13,320 nucleotides of DNA from Anaerolineaceae bacterium (GTDB lineage Bacteria; Chloroflexota; Anaerolineae; Anaerolineales; Anaerolineaceae): the NCBI GenBank assembly GCA_003532515.1, contig DOEX01000133.1:1-13320 (forward strand), written 5' to 3'. Below are positions 6,126 through 13,320 of this stretch, piece by piece. The notes below the pieces were generated by a model. It worked only from the letters and a program-made list of their open reading frames with translations, was not told the origin of the DNA and ran no database searches. Every line of letters begins with the position of its first letter. The first letter of the stretch is position 1. A program made the translations under genes and the position numbers.

Positions 6126-7163
6126 ATGGCTATGGGTAATAAATACGGCGCGCACCGCGTGATTGAACCAAAAGGGTTGCTTCCGCAAGCCGCTCAGAAG
6201 ATTGAAAACACGATGGAGATCTACGACAATGAGATCTTGATCGACGTTTCTGCACTCAATATCGACTCTGCCAGTTTTCGGCAGCTTTGGGCCGCTTCAG
6301 AACTTAACGAAGATCGCCTTCGAGAGATGATTCTTGGTATCGTTGCTGAACGCGGCAAAATGCAAAACCCAGTCACTGGTTCAGGCGGTATGCTGATGGG
6401 CAGTGTTGCCAAAATTGGTTCTGCACTCCAGCATCGTAAGGATGTCAAAGTTGGTGACCGCATCGCATCCCTGGTTTCGCTTTCTCTGACCCCTCTGCAT
6501 ATTGACGAGATCCTGGCTGTACACCCTGAGATCGACCGTGTGGACATCAAAGGTCAGGCAATCCTGTTCGAGAGCGGCATTTATGCCAAACTCCCTGAAG
6601 ATATGCCAGAAGCATTGGCTCTGGCTGCCCTGGATGTTGCCGGCGCACCAGCTCAGACTGCAAACATCGTCAAACCCGGTGATTCAGTTCTAATTTTAGG
6701 TGCCGGTGGTAAAAGTGGCATGCTCTGCGGTTATGAGGCTATGAAACGCGTTGGACCATGCGGCAACGTTGTAGGTATGAGCCGCAACGATCGATATGAA
6801 AGAATCCTTCTAGACAATCATTTTGTGCACAAATATTTTGTTGCCGATGCTGCCAACCCGGTGGAGGTGCTTGAAAAGGCGCTGGAATGCAACGACGGCA
6901 AAGAATATGACGTTGCCATCAATGTTGTCAACATAGAAGGCACCGAAATGTCGACGATCCTGGCAGTTCGGGATGGAGGGCTGGTGTATTTCTTCAGCAT
7001 GGCAACCAGTTTTACACGTGCTGCCCTGGGTGCCGAGGGAATCGGTAAAGACGTGACCATGATCATTGGCAATGGTTACACAAAAAATCATGCCGAAATC
7101 ACATTGCAGGAGCTGCGCGAATCGCAGGCGCTGCGTGAGATTTTTGAAAAGAACTACATTTAG
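6126..7163 (+). CDS. kdd: 3,5-diaminohexanoate dehydrogenase
   Basis: Kdd oxidatively deaminates (3S,5S)-3,5-diaminohexanoate to 5-amino-3-oxohexanoate with release of ammonia and reduction of NAD(P)+ (EC 1.4.1.11). The 345-residue protein has an N-terminal substrate domain and a Rossmann fold. The dinucleotide loop is SVLILGAGGKSG (187-198), followed by VVGMSRNDR in the position of the second strand. The region GDRIASLVSLSLTPLHID (110-127) is characteristic of this family rather than of general zinc alcohol dehydrogenases. GGAGG (6113-6117) lies eight bases before the ATG. It follows kce after 26 bases and is followed by a 49-base gap before kamA without a terminator. Confidence 0.94.
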   Translation: MAMGNKYGAHRVIEPKGLLPQAAQKIENTMEIYDNEILIDVSALNIDSASFRQLWAASELNEDRLREMILGIVAERGKMQNPVTGSGGMLMGSVAKIGSALQHRKDVKVGDRIASLVSLSLTPLHIDEILAVHPEIDRVDIKGQAILFESGIYAKLPEDMPEALALAALDVAGAPAQTANIVKPGDSVLILGAGGKSGMLCGYEAMKRVGPCGNVVGMSRNDRYERILLDNHFVHKYFVADAANPVEVLEKALECNDGKEYDVAINVVNIEGTEMSTILAVRDGGLVYFFSMATSFTRAALGAEGIGKDVTMIIGNGYTKNHAEITLQELRESQALREIFEKNYI

Positions 7164-7212
7164 ACTCAATGAAGAGACAACTGGTCTAATTTAGATCCGG
7201 AGTAGCCAGAAA

Positions 7213-8496
7213 ATGAAAGCTGAAGAAAAATACATCAACAAGCAAGGCGAAGCCAGAAGGAAAGAACTCTTTCCGGATATCCCTGATGAGAAATGGAATG
7301 ATTGGCACTGGCAAGTTTCACATCGTATTTCTGATGTTGATACGCTCAAGAAGTATCTGCCGCTCTCACTGGAAGAGGAAGATGGCGCCAGAAAAGCTTT
7401 GGAAACCTTCCGGATGGCGATCACGCCTTACTATCTCACATTGATCGACCCGAATGACCCAAACGATCCGGTTAGAAAACAAGCAGTTCCTACATGCGAA
7501 GAAGCCTACCGCAGCCCGGAAGATCTCCTGGATCCTCTTGAAGAAGATGGAGATTCACCTGTACCTGGTCTTACGCATCGTTATCCTGACCGGGTGCTTT
7601 TTTTGATCACTGATCAGTGTTCAATGTATTGTCGGCACTGCACACGGCGACGAATGGCTGGGCAAAAAGACGAAGCCCGTACACGACAACAAATTGACAA
7701 CGGTATCGAATACATCCGTAATACACCTGCTGTTCGGGATGTTTTGCTTTCAGGCGGCGACGCCATGTTGATGAGCGATAATCGGCTTGAATATATCCTA
7801 TCGGAATTGCGAAAGATCGACCATGTTGAAATCATTCGGATTGGCACACGCACTCCGGTAGTAATGCCACAGCGAATTACTCCTGAATTCTGTGAAATGA
7901 TCCGTAAATATCATCCAGTTTGGCTGAACACGCATTTTAATCACCCCAATGAAATAACTCCGGATTCCAAACGCGCCACTGCCCTGCTTGCTGACTCTGG
8001 TGTGCAGTTGGGCAACCAATCTGTCCTTTTACGCGGGGTAAATGACTGCGTGCATGTAATGCGCAAATTGGTTAATGGGTTGGCATATATCCGTGTCCGT
8101 CCTTATTACCTTTACCAGTGCGACCTTTCACTTGGGCTTTCGCATTTCCGCACACCTATCTCCAAGGGGCTGGAAATTATTGAAGGTTTGCGAGGTCACA
8201 CCTCTGGCTTCTGTGTTCCAACTTACGTTGTGGATGCGCCAGGAGGTGGTGGCAAGATTCCAGTCATGCCCAATTATCTGATCTCACAGAACCCTGACCA
8301 TGTTGTTTTACGAAACTACGAAGGCGTAATAACAACTTACAAGGAGCCAGAAGAGTATAAAAATAATTGCCAATGCCCGGTTTGCCGCGGTGAAGAGAAA
8401 TCAGAACTGATCGGTGTCGCCAGCCTGCTTGCTGGTCAACAGATTACTCTGGAACCAGAAGGCTTGCTTCGCAATCGTAGAAAAAATCATAAGTAG
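7213..8496 (+). CDS. kamA: L-lysine 2,3-aminomutase
   Basis: KamA is a radical-SAM, PLP-dependent enzyme that moves the alpha-amino group of L-lysine to C3, giving L-beta-lysine (EC 5.4.3.2). The 427-residue sequence aligns with the Clostridium subterminale enzyme with a constant shift of 11. The [4Fe-4S] ligands are Cys136, Cys140 and Cys143 (CSMYCRHC). PLP-binding Lys348 is in GGGGKIP. Asp304 and Asp341, which bind the substrate side-chain amine, are both present. The zinc cysteines Cys279, Cys386, Cys388 and Cys391 are also kept. The two aspartates and the C-terminal zinc region separate it from EpmB-type and glutamate-type relatives. GGAG (7199-7202) precedes the ATG. This is the first reaction of the pathway although the gene is fourth in the operon. 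Confidence 0.97.
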   Translation: MKAEEKYINKQGEARRKELFPDIPDEKWNDWHWQVSHRISDVDTLKKYLPLSLEEEDGARKALETFRMAITPYYLTLIDPNDPNDPVRKQAVPTCEEAYRSPEDLLDPLEEDGDSPVPGLTHRYPDRVLFLITDQCSMYCRHCTRRRMAGQKDEARTRQQIDNGIEYIRNTPAVRDVLLSGGDAMLMSDNRLEYILSELRKIDHVEIIRIGTRTPVVMPQRITPEFCEMIRKYHPVWLNTHFNHPNEITPDSKRATALLADSGVQLGNQSVLLRGVNDCVHVMRKLVNGLAYIRVRPYYLYQCDLSLGLSHFRTPISKGLEIIEGLRGHTSGFCVPTYVVDAPGGGGKIPVMPNYLISQNPDHVVLRNYEGVITTYKEPEEYKNNCQCPVCRGEEKSELIGVASLLAGQQITLEPEGLLRNRRKNHK

Positions 8497-8499
8497 TAA

Positions 8500-9594
8500 A
8501 TGACTGACATGGATGCGAGTTCTTTCGAGACAACAAGATCACTGCTTGAATTGGCAGGGCTAGCTAACCTGCAATCTTTAGCCTTGATCGGCATATCTAA
8601 AAATGCCGGTAAAACCACTTGTCTGAACCACATCGTTACCGCCTGGCACACTTCTGGTCAAACACGACCGCTTGCGCTAACTTCCATCGGTAGGGATGGC
8701 GAACAGGAAGATATTTTAAGCGGTCGGGCTAAACCGCGCATCTACATCCCTGCTGGAACAATCATTGCCAGTGCAGAAGGTTCCTTACAGCGCAGCGATG
8801 CTTTGCTTGAGATTCTCGAACTTACTAATGTACGTACAGCATTTGGTGAGGTAATTATTTGCCGCGCGTTGAGCGACGGTTACGTTGAGCTGGCAGGGCC
8901 TGGCGCCTCGGAAGAAATCGCGATTATTTCTGAATTAATACTCCAGCATGAGCCGGAGTGTCTTTTCATAATCGACGGTGCTTTATCGCGGCGCTCTCAG
9001 GCAGGTTCAGACGTAAGTGAGGCGGCGATACTGGCAGTCAGCGCTGAAACCTCGGCTGTTCCTGAAATATTAGCCGAGAAAACTACTTTCGCTCTAAATT
9101 TACTTCAAACCCCAAGAATCAGCACAAAAGAGAGAACCAATTTGGCAGCAGCGATGAATGATCATCTTTCAGCGCGTGCCATTCTGCTGAGCCAGGGAAA
9201 ACACCAGGTGGACTGTAAGGCAATTGATCTGCCGAGCCTGGTTGGTTTTGGACAAGATATTTCGAAAGAATTGGAGAAGAACACGTTTGTTGCCTTTCTG
9301 AAAGGTGCTGTCACTGACCAGGTAATTACGGAACTCTTCAAGGAGCCTCATTTTGCTAACCTGACTCTGGTTGTGGAGGACGGCACACGCTTGTTTCTCA
9401 AGCCTGAAAGCATGCACAAACTCCAAGGCAGAAAAATCGACCTCGCGGTGCTGGAAGCGCTGGATGTCCGCCTGGTTTGCTTAAATCCAACCCGTTCCAA
9501 CGGACAACTTCTCAACCCGGAACTATTGCTGGAGGCTTTACGCTTGAAAATTACTAATATTCCAGTGGTCGACCTCGGACCTGCAAACTTGTGA
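8500..9594 (+). CDS. kamB: Lysine 5,6-aminomutase reactivase subunit KamB (probable)
   Basis: The gene lies between kamA and kamC, three bases after the kamA stop codon, the position of kamB in known lysine fermentation clusters. Databases name such proteins as a subunit of the lysine 5,6-aminomutase reactivation system; I know of no detailed biochemistry. The 364-residue protein has a nucleotide-binding look: GISKNAGKTT (31-40) is a P-loop, although the glycine is one residue too far out for the strict GxxxxGK[ST] rule. TSIGRDGE (61-68) resembles a switch segment, and CLFIIDG (154-160) a Walker B strand ending in Asp159. The C-terminal half is not recognisable. No strong ribosome binding site precedes ATG 8500, so coupling to kamA translation is likely; ATG 8509 is an alternative start. 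Confidence 0.75.
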   Translation: MTDMDASSFETTRSLLELAGLANLQSLALIGISKNAGKTTCLNHIVTAWHTSGQTRPLALTSIGRDGEQEDILSGRAKPRIYIPAGTIIASAEGSLQRSDALLEILELTNVRTAFGEVIICRALSDGYVELAGPGASEEIAIISELILQHEPECLFIIDGALSRRSQAGSDVSEAAILAVSAETSAVPEILAEKTTFALNLLQTPRISTKERTNLAAAMNDHLSARAILLSQGKHQVDCKAIDLPSLVGFGQDISKELEKNTFVAFLKGAVTDQVITELFKEPHFANLTLVVEDGTRLFLKPESMHKLQGRKIDLAVLEALDVRLVCLNPTRSNGQLLNPELLLEALRLKITNIPVVDLGPANL

Positions 9595-9601
9595 GGAAAC
9601 T

Positions 9602-11143
9602 ATGCATTCTTCGGTCATGATCACTCCAGAATTGCTTCAACAAGTGGGCTTACCCTCTGTTTTAGAGGCGTGTCACTGCCGTACACCCCAAGGAAGTCGC
9701 ATTAAGAAGGCCGTCCGGTTTTATGACGACCATTCTAGAGTGGGTTTGGAGCAGGAACTGGCGGCAATCTTTGGCCTGACAAACCTCATAAAAGAAAAAC
9801 ACCCTCAAGTAGTAGAAGTGTCGACTCAGTTATCGAGATTAAGGGAATTGCGGGGAACTTTTAACCGCCTTGAAAAGGGCGGATTACTTGATGATACCGA
9901 ATTTTTTGAGCTCAAAGGTGCCCTGACAATTTTCAGCCGGCTGAGTAGACTTTCGGAGGTTTTGGACGCCGCTTCGGTGAGTTTTGAAGATACAACCGAC
10001 GCATCTGTCCTTCTGGATCCCGCTGGAAAAAACAATCCGGCTTTTCATATTTACGATGAATATTCACCTACCTTAGCTGAAATTCGGGTAAGGAAGAAGG
10101 ACCTTGAAAGGCAAATAAGCCAGTCCAAAGGTGCCCAGCGCAAGACATTGCTTACAAAGCGAGCGCTGGTTATTGCTGAGGAGGACCAGGAAGAAGAACG
10201 GATTCGCTGGGACCTGGGCGACAAGCTATCTGAATGGTTGCCTCAAATGCAGCACAATGCTGAAGCCTGTGGTTTACTCGATTTTCGGTTGGCAAAAGCT
10301 GACCTGGCAGTACGCTGGAATGGTACTTTGCCTACACTGGAGAAAACTGGTCAACCCTGCATCCTGGTCAACGTTCGCCACCCCCAGGTTGCTGACCATC
10401 TTGAAAAGCAAGGGTTGGTGTTCACACCCATTTCAATTGAGCTGCAAACAGGGACAACGATTTTGACCGGTGCCAACATGGGCGGTAAAAGCGTCGCACT
10501 TAAATCGATCTTTTTAGCCTTGCTGATGGTGCAGTTAGGTTACTTTCCAATCTGTGAGAGCCTACAAACACCCCTTTACGACTTCTTTGCTTTCGAATCA
10601 AGCCAGGATGGCGACTTATACCGAGGGCTCTCCTCTTTTGGACTCGAAGCGGTCAAAATTCGGGATCACTATCGCAGAAATAAAACTGAACGAGGTTTTA
10701 TCGTGATGGATGAGCCTTGTAAGGGTACGAATCCATCAGAAGCGACTGCTATCGTACAAGCCTTGTGCAAGAGCTATGGTAGGTCAGAAAGCAGTTTTTT
10801 CATCGCAACCCACTATCCGGTCTCCCCGCAACCCGGAATTCGCTTTTACCAGGTGAGAGGTATACACCCGGAAGCATTGCAACAACTGCCTGCCTACCAG
10901 GCAAGACCGGGTTCTGAGCAAGGGGAAGGGAACGAACCAAAAACCGGAATCTCAACATTGGTCAAAGCCAATCAACGTGAAGATCTGACTCGTGTTCGCC
11001 GGATTCAAAATTTAATGGATTATCGGCTGGAAGAAATTGAAGGCAAGCACTCAATACCATTTGGTGCAATAAAAATTGCTGAGCTGCTGGGAGTTGACGA
11101 AATGCTACTCCAGGAAATAAAAGCAGCCTGGCAGGAGGAATGA
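9602..11143 (+). CDS. kamC: MutS-family ATPase KamC, probable aminomutase reactivase
   Basis: The 513-residue protein is a MutS-family ATPase. Walker A is TGANMGGKS (289-297), Walker B is FIVMDEP with Asp370 and Glu371, GTNP follows at 375-378, and the H-loop is ATHYP with His404. Residues about 1-270 match only the core/lever part with a charged coiled-coil-like section (about 160-215). The N-terminal mismatch-binding domain of MutS with its Phe-x-Glu motif is absent, and there is no Smr nuclease domain, so a mismatch repair role is unlikely. The gene sits between kamB and kamD in lysine fermentation clusters, and databases call it the ATPase of lysine 5,6-aminomutase reactivation. It could drive release of damaged cobalamin from KamDE; this is inference. 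GAGGA (9593-9597) overlaps the kamB stop, and its own stop overlaps the kamD start. Confidence 0.85.
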   Translation: MHSSVMITPELLQQVGLPSVLEACHCRTPQGSRIKKAVRFYDDHSRVGLEQELAAIFGLTNLIKEKHPQVVEVSTQLSRLRELRGTFNRLEKGGLLDDTEFFELKGALTIFSRLSRLSEVLDAASVSFEDTTDASVLLDPAGKNNPAFHIYDEYSPTLAEIRVRKKDLERQISQSKGAQRKTLLTKRALVIAEEDQEEERIRWDLGDKLSEWLPQMQHNAEACGLLDFRLAKADLAVRWNGTLPTLEKTGQPCILVNVRHPQVADHLEKQGLVFTPISIELQTGTTILTGANMGGKSVALKSIFLALLMVQLGYFPICESLQTPLYDFFAFESSQDGDLYRGLSSFGLEAVKIRDHYRRNKTERGFIVMDEPCKGTNPSEATAIVQALCKSYGRSESSFFIATHYPVSPQPGIRFYQVRGIHPEALQQLPAYQARPGSEQGEGNEPKTGISTLVKANQREDLTRVRRIQNLMDYRLEEIEGKHSIPFGAIKIAELLGVDEMLLQEIKAAWQEE

Positions 11144-12756
11144 TGGCAACACTAAGATTAGACTGGGAGAAAGTTGAACAAGCACGGGAAGCCGCCAGGC
11201 AAATTGCGGAAGATACCAACGCTTACACCCAACAATTCACAACAACCACGGTAGAGCGCTCTATCTGCCGTTTACTCGGTATCGATGGTGTCGATCTCAT
11301 GGGCGTTCCCCTGCCAAATGTAGTCGTGGATCATCTATCATCTCGTCAATTGCTTGGACATGGTGCAACCTATTGGCTTGGTCAAGCCGCTATCTCGTTA
11401 GGCAAAGAACCACAGGAATTAGCAGAAGCGATTGCTAAAGGCGAAGTTGATCTTACCCAGACTGAACCGGTCGATCCGTTTGAGATTCAGCTTTGGGCAG
11501 AGAAGAAAGCCGATGAAGCCCTATCAAAAATTCACCACAACCGCCTCATTCGTGAAGAAAAACTGCGTGAGTATGGCGATCACAGCGGACCGCTTTTATA
11601 CGTAATCGTGGCAACAGGTAACATTTACGAAGACATCATTCAGGCAAAAGCGGCTGCAAAACAAGGCGCTGATGTAATTGCTGTTATCCGCACAACCGGT
11701 CAAAGTCTGCTCGATTATGTTCCTTATGGTGCTACTACCGAAGGCTTTGGCGGGACCATGGCGACTCAGGAAAACTTCCGTTTGATGAGGGAAGCTCTCG
11801 ATGAAACCGGCGAAGAACTGGGGCGTTACATCCGGCTATGTAATTATTGTTCAGGATTGTGCATGCCCGAGATCGCGGTCATGGGAGCCTTGGAACGCCT
11901 GGACGTGATGCTCAACGATGCCTTGTATGGGATCCTATTCCGGGATATCAACATGCAGCGGACTTTGATCGACCAATCTTTTTCACGGTTGATCAATGCC
12001 GCCGCGGGGGTCATCATAAACACCGGTGAAGATAACTATCTGACTACCTCAGACGCTTATGAAGAAGCACATACTGTGCTTGCCTCACAATTCATCAACG
12101 AGCAATTTGCCCTCCTGGCTGGTTTGCCTGAAGAGCAAATTGGGCTTGGTCATGCCTTTGAAATGAATCCGGAACTCAAAAATGCATTTCTTTATGAGTT
12201 TGCGCAGGCACAGATGGCACGTCAAATCTTTCCGAACGCACCGCTCAAATACATGCCACCCACAAAATTCAAGACTGGAGATATCTTCAAAGGTTATGTC
12301 CAGGACACCTTGTTTAATATTGTCACAGTAACCAGTCATCAGCGCATCCACCTGTTGGGAATGTTGACCGAAGCGATTCACACCCCCTTTATAGCAGATC
12401 GCGCACTGGCGATTGACAACGCACGCTACATCGCTACCAGTTTTGCGGATTTTGGCAGCGATATTGAGTTTCGCGAGGGTGGAATCATGGAACAGCGTGC
12501 CAACGAGGTGCTCGATTTGGCGCTCGATTTACTTCAGGGCATCCATAAAGACGGTCTGTTCCGAACCCTGGAGGAAGGTCGTTTTGCAAGTGTTAAACGT
12601 CCTTTCGAAGGAGGCAAGGGTCTGTCTGGTGTGGTATCGAAGGAAGACCATTACTTCAATCCTTTTATCCCCCTACTCCTGGAAGAAGCACAGAGCGGAT
12701 CGAAAAGGTACCACCTGAACAAGATACAATCGGAGCAAGGAGAAAAATATGAGTAG
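11140..12756 (+). CDS. kamD: Lysine 5,6-aminomutase alpha subunit
   Basis: KamD is the large subunit of the adenosylcobalamin- and PLP-dependent enzyme that moves the terminal amino group of beta-lysine (or D-lysine) from C6 to C5, giving 3,5-diaminohexanoate (EC 5.4.3.3). It supplies the TIM barrel that holds PLP and substrate. The 538-residue length is slightly above the roughly 516 of the Clostridium sticklandii protein. Family blocks seen are TTTTVERSICRLLGIDGVD (35-53) with PLPN soon after, VIATGNIYEDIIQAKAAAKQ in the barrel, LCNYCSGLCMPE and GLGHAFEMNPE. The start ATG at 11140 overlaps the kamC stop (ATGA), with AGGAGG just upstream; a second ATG at 11143 gives the same protein less one Met. 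The last eight bases overlap the kamE start, fitting equal production of the two subunits. Confidence 0.96.
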   Translation: MMATLRLDWEKVEQAREAARQIAEDTNAYTQQFTTTTVERSICRLLGIDGVDLMGVPLPNVVVDHLSSRQLLGHGATYWLGQAAISLGKEPQELAEAIAKGEVDLTQTEPVDPFEIQLWAEKKADEALSKIHHNRLIREEKLREYGDHSGPLLYVIVATGNIYEDIIQAKAAAKQGADVIAVIRTTGQSLLDYVPYGATTEGFGGTMATQENFRLMREALDETGEELGRYIRLCNYCSGLCMPEIAVMGALERLDVMLNDALYGILFRDINMQRTLIDQSFSRLINAAAGVIINTGEDNYLTTSDAYEEAHTVLASQFINEQFALLAGLPEEQIGLGHAFEMNPELKNAFLYEFAQAQMARQIFPNAPLKYMPPTKFKTGDIFKGYVQDTLFNIVTVTSHQRIHLLGMLTEAIHTPFIADRALAIDNARYIATSFADFGSDIEFREGGIMEQRANEVLDLALDLLQGIHKDGLFRTLEEGRFASVKRPFEGGKGLSGVVSKEDHYFNPFIPLLLEEAQSGSKRYHLNKIQSEQGEKYE

Positions 12757-13320
12757 CGGATCATATTCGACCAAAAAAATCGAACTGGATACCACCCTGG
12801 ACCTCACCCGTCTCAAACCTTATGGCGATACGATGAACGATGGCAAAGTGCAGCTCTCCTTTACCCTGCCGATACCTGACAATGATGTCGCCGTTGAAGC
12901 AGCCAAACAACTGGCAATGAAAATGGGACTGATAGAACCAATGGTCGCCCATCATGCCCCGCTTGATAGCAGTTTCAGTTTCTTTGTAGTATATGGCAGC
13001 TTGAGCCATTTCATCGACTACACGCAATTACACGTAGATTCAGTGGATATAAACGTAATGACTATGGACGAAACCGATCTTTTTATTCAACAGAATTTCG
13101 GCCGAAAAATTAAAATTGTTGGGGCAAGCACAGGAACGGATGCTCATACTGTCGGCATCGATGCTATTATCAATATGAAAGGTTACGCCGGACATTATGG
13201 ATTAGAACGCTACAAAATGTTCGAAGCGCTCAACCTTGGCAGCCAGGTTACAAATGAAGACTTCATCCGAAAAGCAGTCGAATTCGATGCTGATGTCTTA
13301 CTGGTATCCCAAACTGTGAC
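12749..13320 (+). CDS. kamE: Lysine 5,6-aminomutase beta subunit (cut by window end)
   Basis: The gene begins inside kamD at ATG 12749, eight bases before the end of kamD, with AAGGAG (12737-12742) upstream. The window holds 190 complete codons of the roughly 260 usual for the family; the rest lies outside. It is the cobalamin-binding subunit. Asp131-Ala-His133-Thr-Val-Gly is the DxHxxG motif whose His replaces the lower ligand of cobalt, and Lys144 in NMKGYAGHY is the lysine that holds PLP in the resting enzyme. Both fall at exactly the numbers known from Clostridium sticklandii (His133, Lys144). The N-terminal part (about 1-110) is the dimerisation domain, followed by the Rossmann-like B12 fold. 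It pairs with KamD. Confidence 0.96.
   Translation, partial: MSSGSYSTKKIELDTTLDLTRLKPYGDTMNDGKVQLSFTLPIPDNDVAVEAAKQLAMKMGLIEPMVAHHAPLDSSFSFFVVYGSLSHFIDYTQLHVDSVDINVMTMDETDLFIQQNFGRKIKIVGASTGTDAHTVGIDAIINMKGYAGHYGLERYKMFEALNLGSQVTNEDFIRKAVEFDADVLLVSQTV

Noticed and set aside
5403..6188. A 261-codon open frame on the minus strand
   Set aside because: It lies almost entirely antisense to kce, whose family motifs and metal ligands are clear. The antisense product has no recognisable motif and is rich in Ser, Pro and Arg, as expected for a reversed coding strand.
9602..11143. Naming the MutS-like protein a DNA mismatch repair MutS
   Set aside because: The mismatch-recognition domain is missing, the length is about 510 residues, and the operon position is that of kamC.
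1..13320. CRISPR arrays, tRNA or rRNA genes
   Set aside because: I saw no regularly spaced repeats of 23-40 bases with unique spacers, and no tRNA or rRNA signature on either strand.

Overview
The window looks like chromosomal DNA of an anaerobic, amino-acid-fermenting bacterium, most likely Chloroflexota (Anaerolineae-type). This is inferred from three things: a lipoprotein with a Thr/Pro-rich linker ahead of WD40 repeats; intergenic repeats of the GTCATTCTGAGC...GAAGAATC type; and a complete lysine-fermentation gene set. No rRNA or tRNA marker is present, so the phylum call is not firm.

The left part (1-3528) is accessory in character. An intergenic repeat cluster (4-155) is followed by a minus-strand tyrosine recombinase with a full catalytic set (158-1141). 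Next comes a Nudix hydrolase remnant whose Nudix box is cut by an in-frame TAG (about 1331-1777). After it lies a secreted lipoprotein with a complete seven-blade WD40 propeller (1942-3528). The stretch 3529-4024 holds no convincing gene, only a pair of related 32-base elements, one of which is a perfect hairpin. A small minus-strand gene of unknown function (4025-4438) has its own promoter, with a palindrome overlapping the -10 box.

The right part (about 4571 to the window end) is one long plus-strand operon for lysine fermentation. It starts with a promoter, a lysine riboswitch (about 4641-4798) and an intrinsic terminator (4793-4826). Eight tightly packed genes follow: kal, kce, kdd, kamA, kamB, kamC, kamD and kamE, the last cut by the window edge. 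KamA converts L-lysine to L-beta-lysine. KamDE, with cobalamin and PLP, makes 3,5-diaminohexanoate. Kdd deaminates it oxidatively to 5-amino-3-oxohexanoate. Kce reacts that with acetyl-CoA to give 3-aminobutyryl-CoA and acetoacetate. Kal removes ammonia to give crotonyl-CoA. KamB and KamC are the probable ATP-dependent reactivation pair for the B12 enzyme KamDE; KamC is a MutS-family ATPase without the mismatch-recognition domain.

The most interesting point is the leader. The 5' arm of the terminator stem is the same sequence as the 3' strand of the riboswitch P1 helix, so the lysine-bound aptamer and the terminator cannot form together. This predicts a lysine riboswitch that turns transcription ON, the reverse of the classic lysine riboswitch of biosynthesis and transport genes and the logic expected for a catabolic operon.
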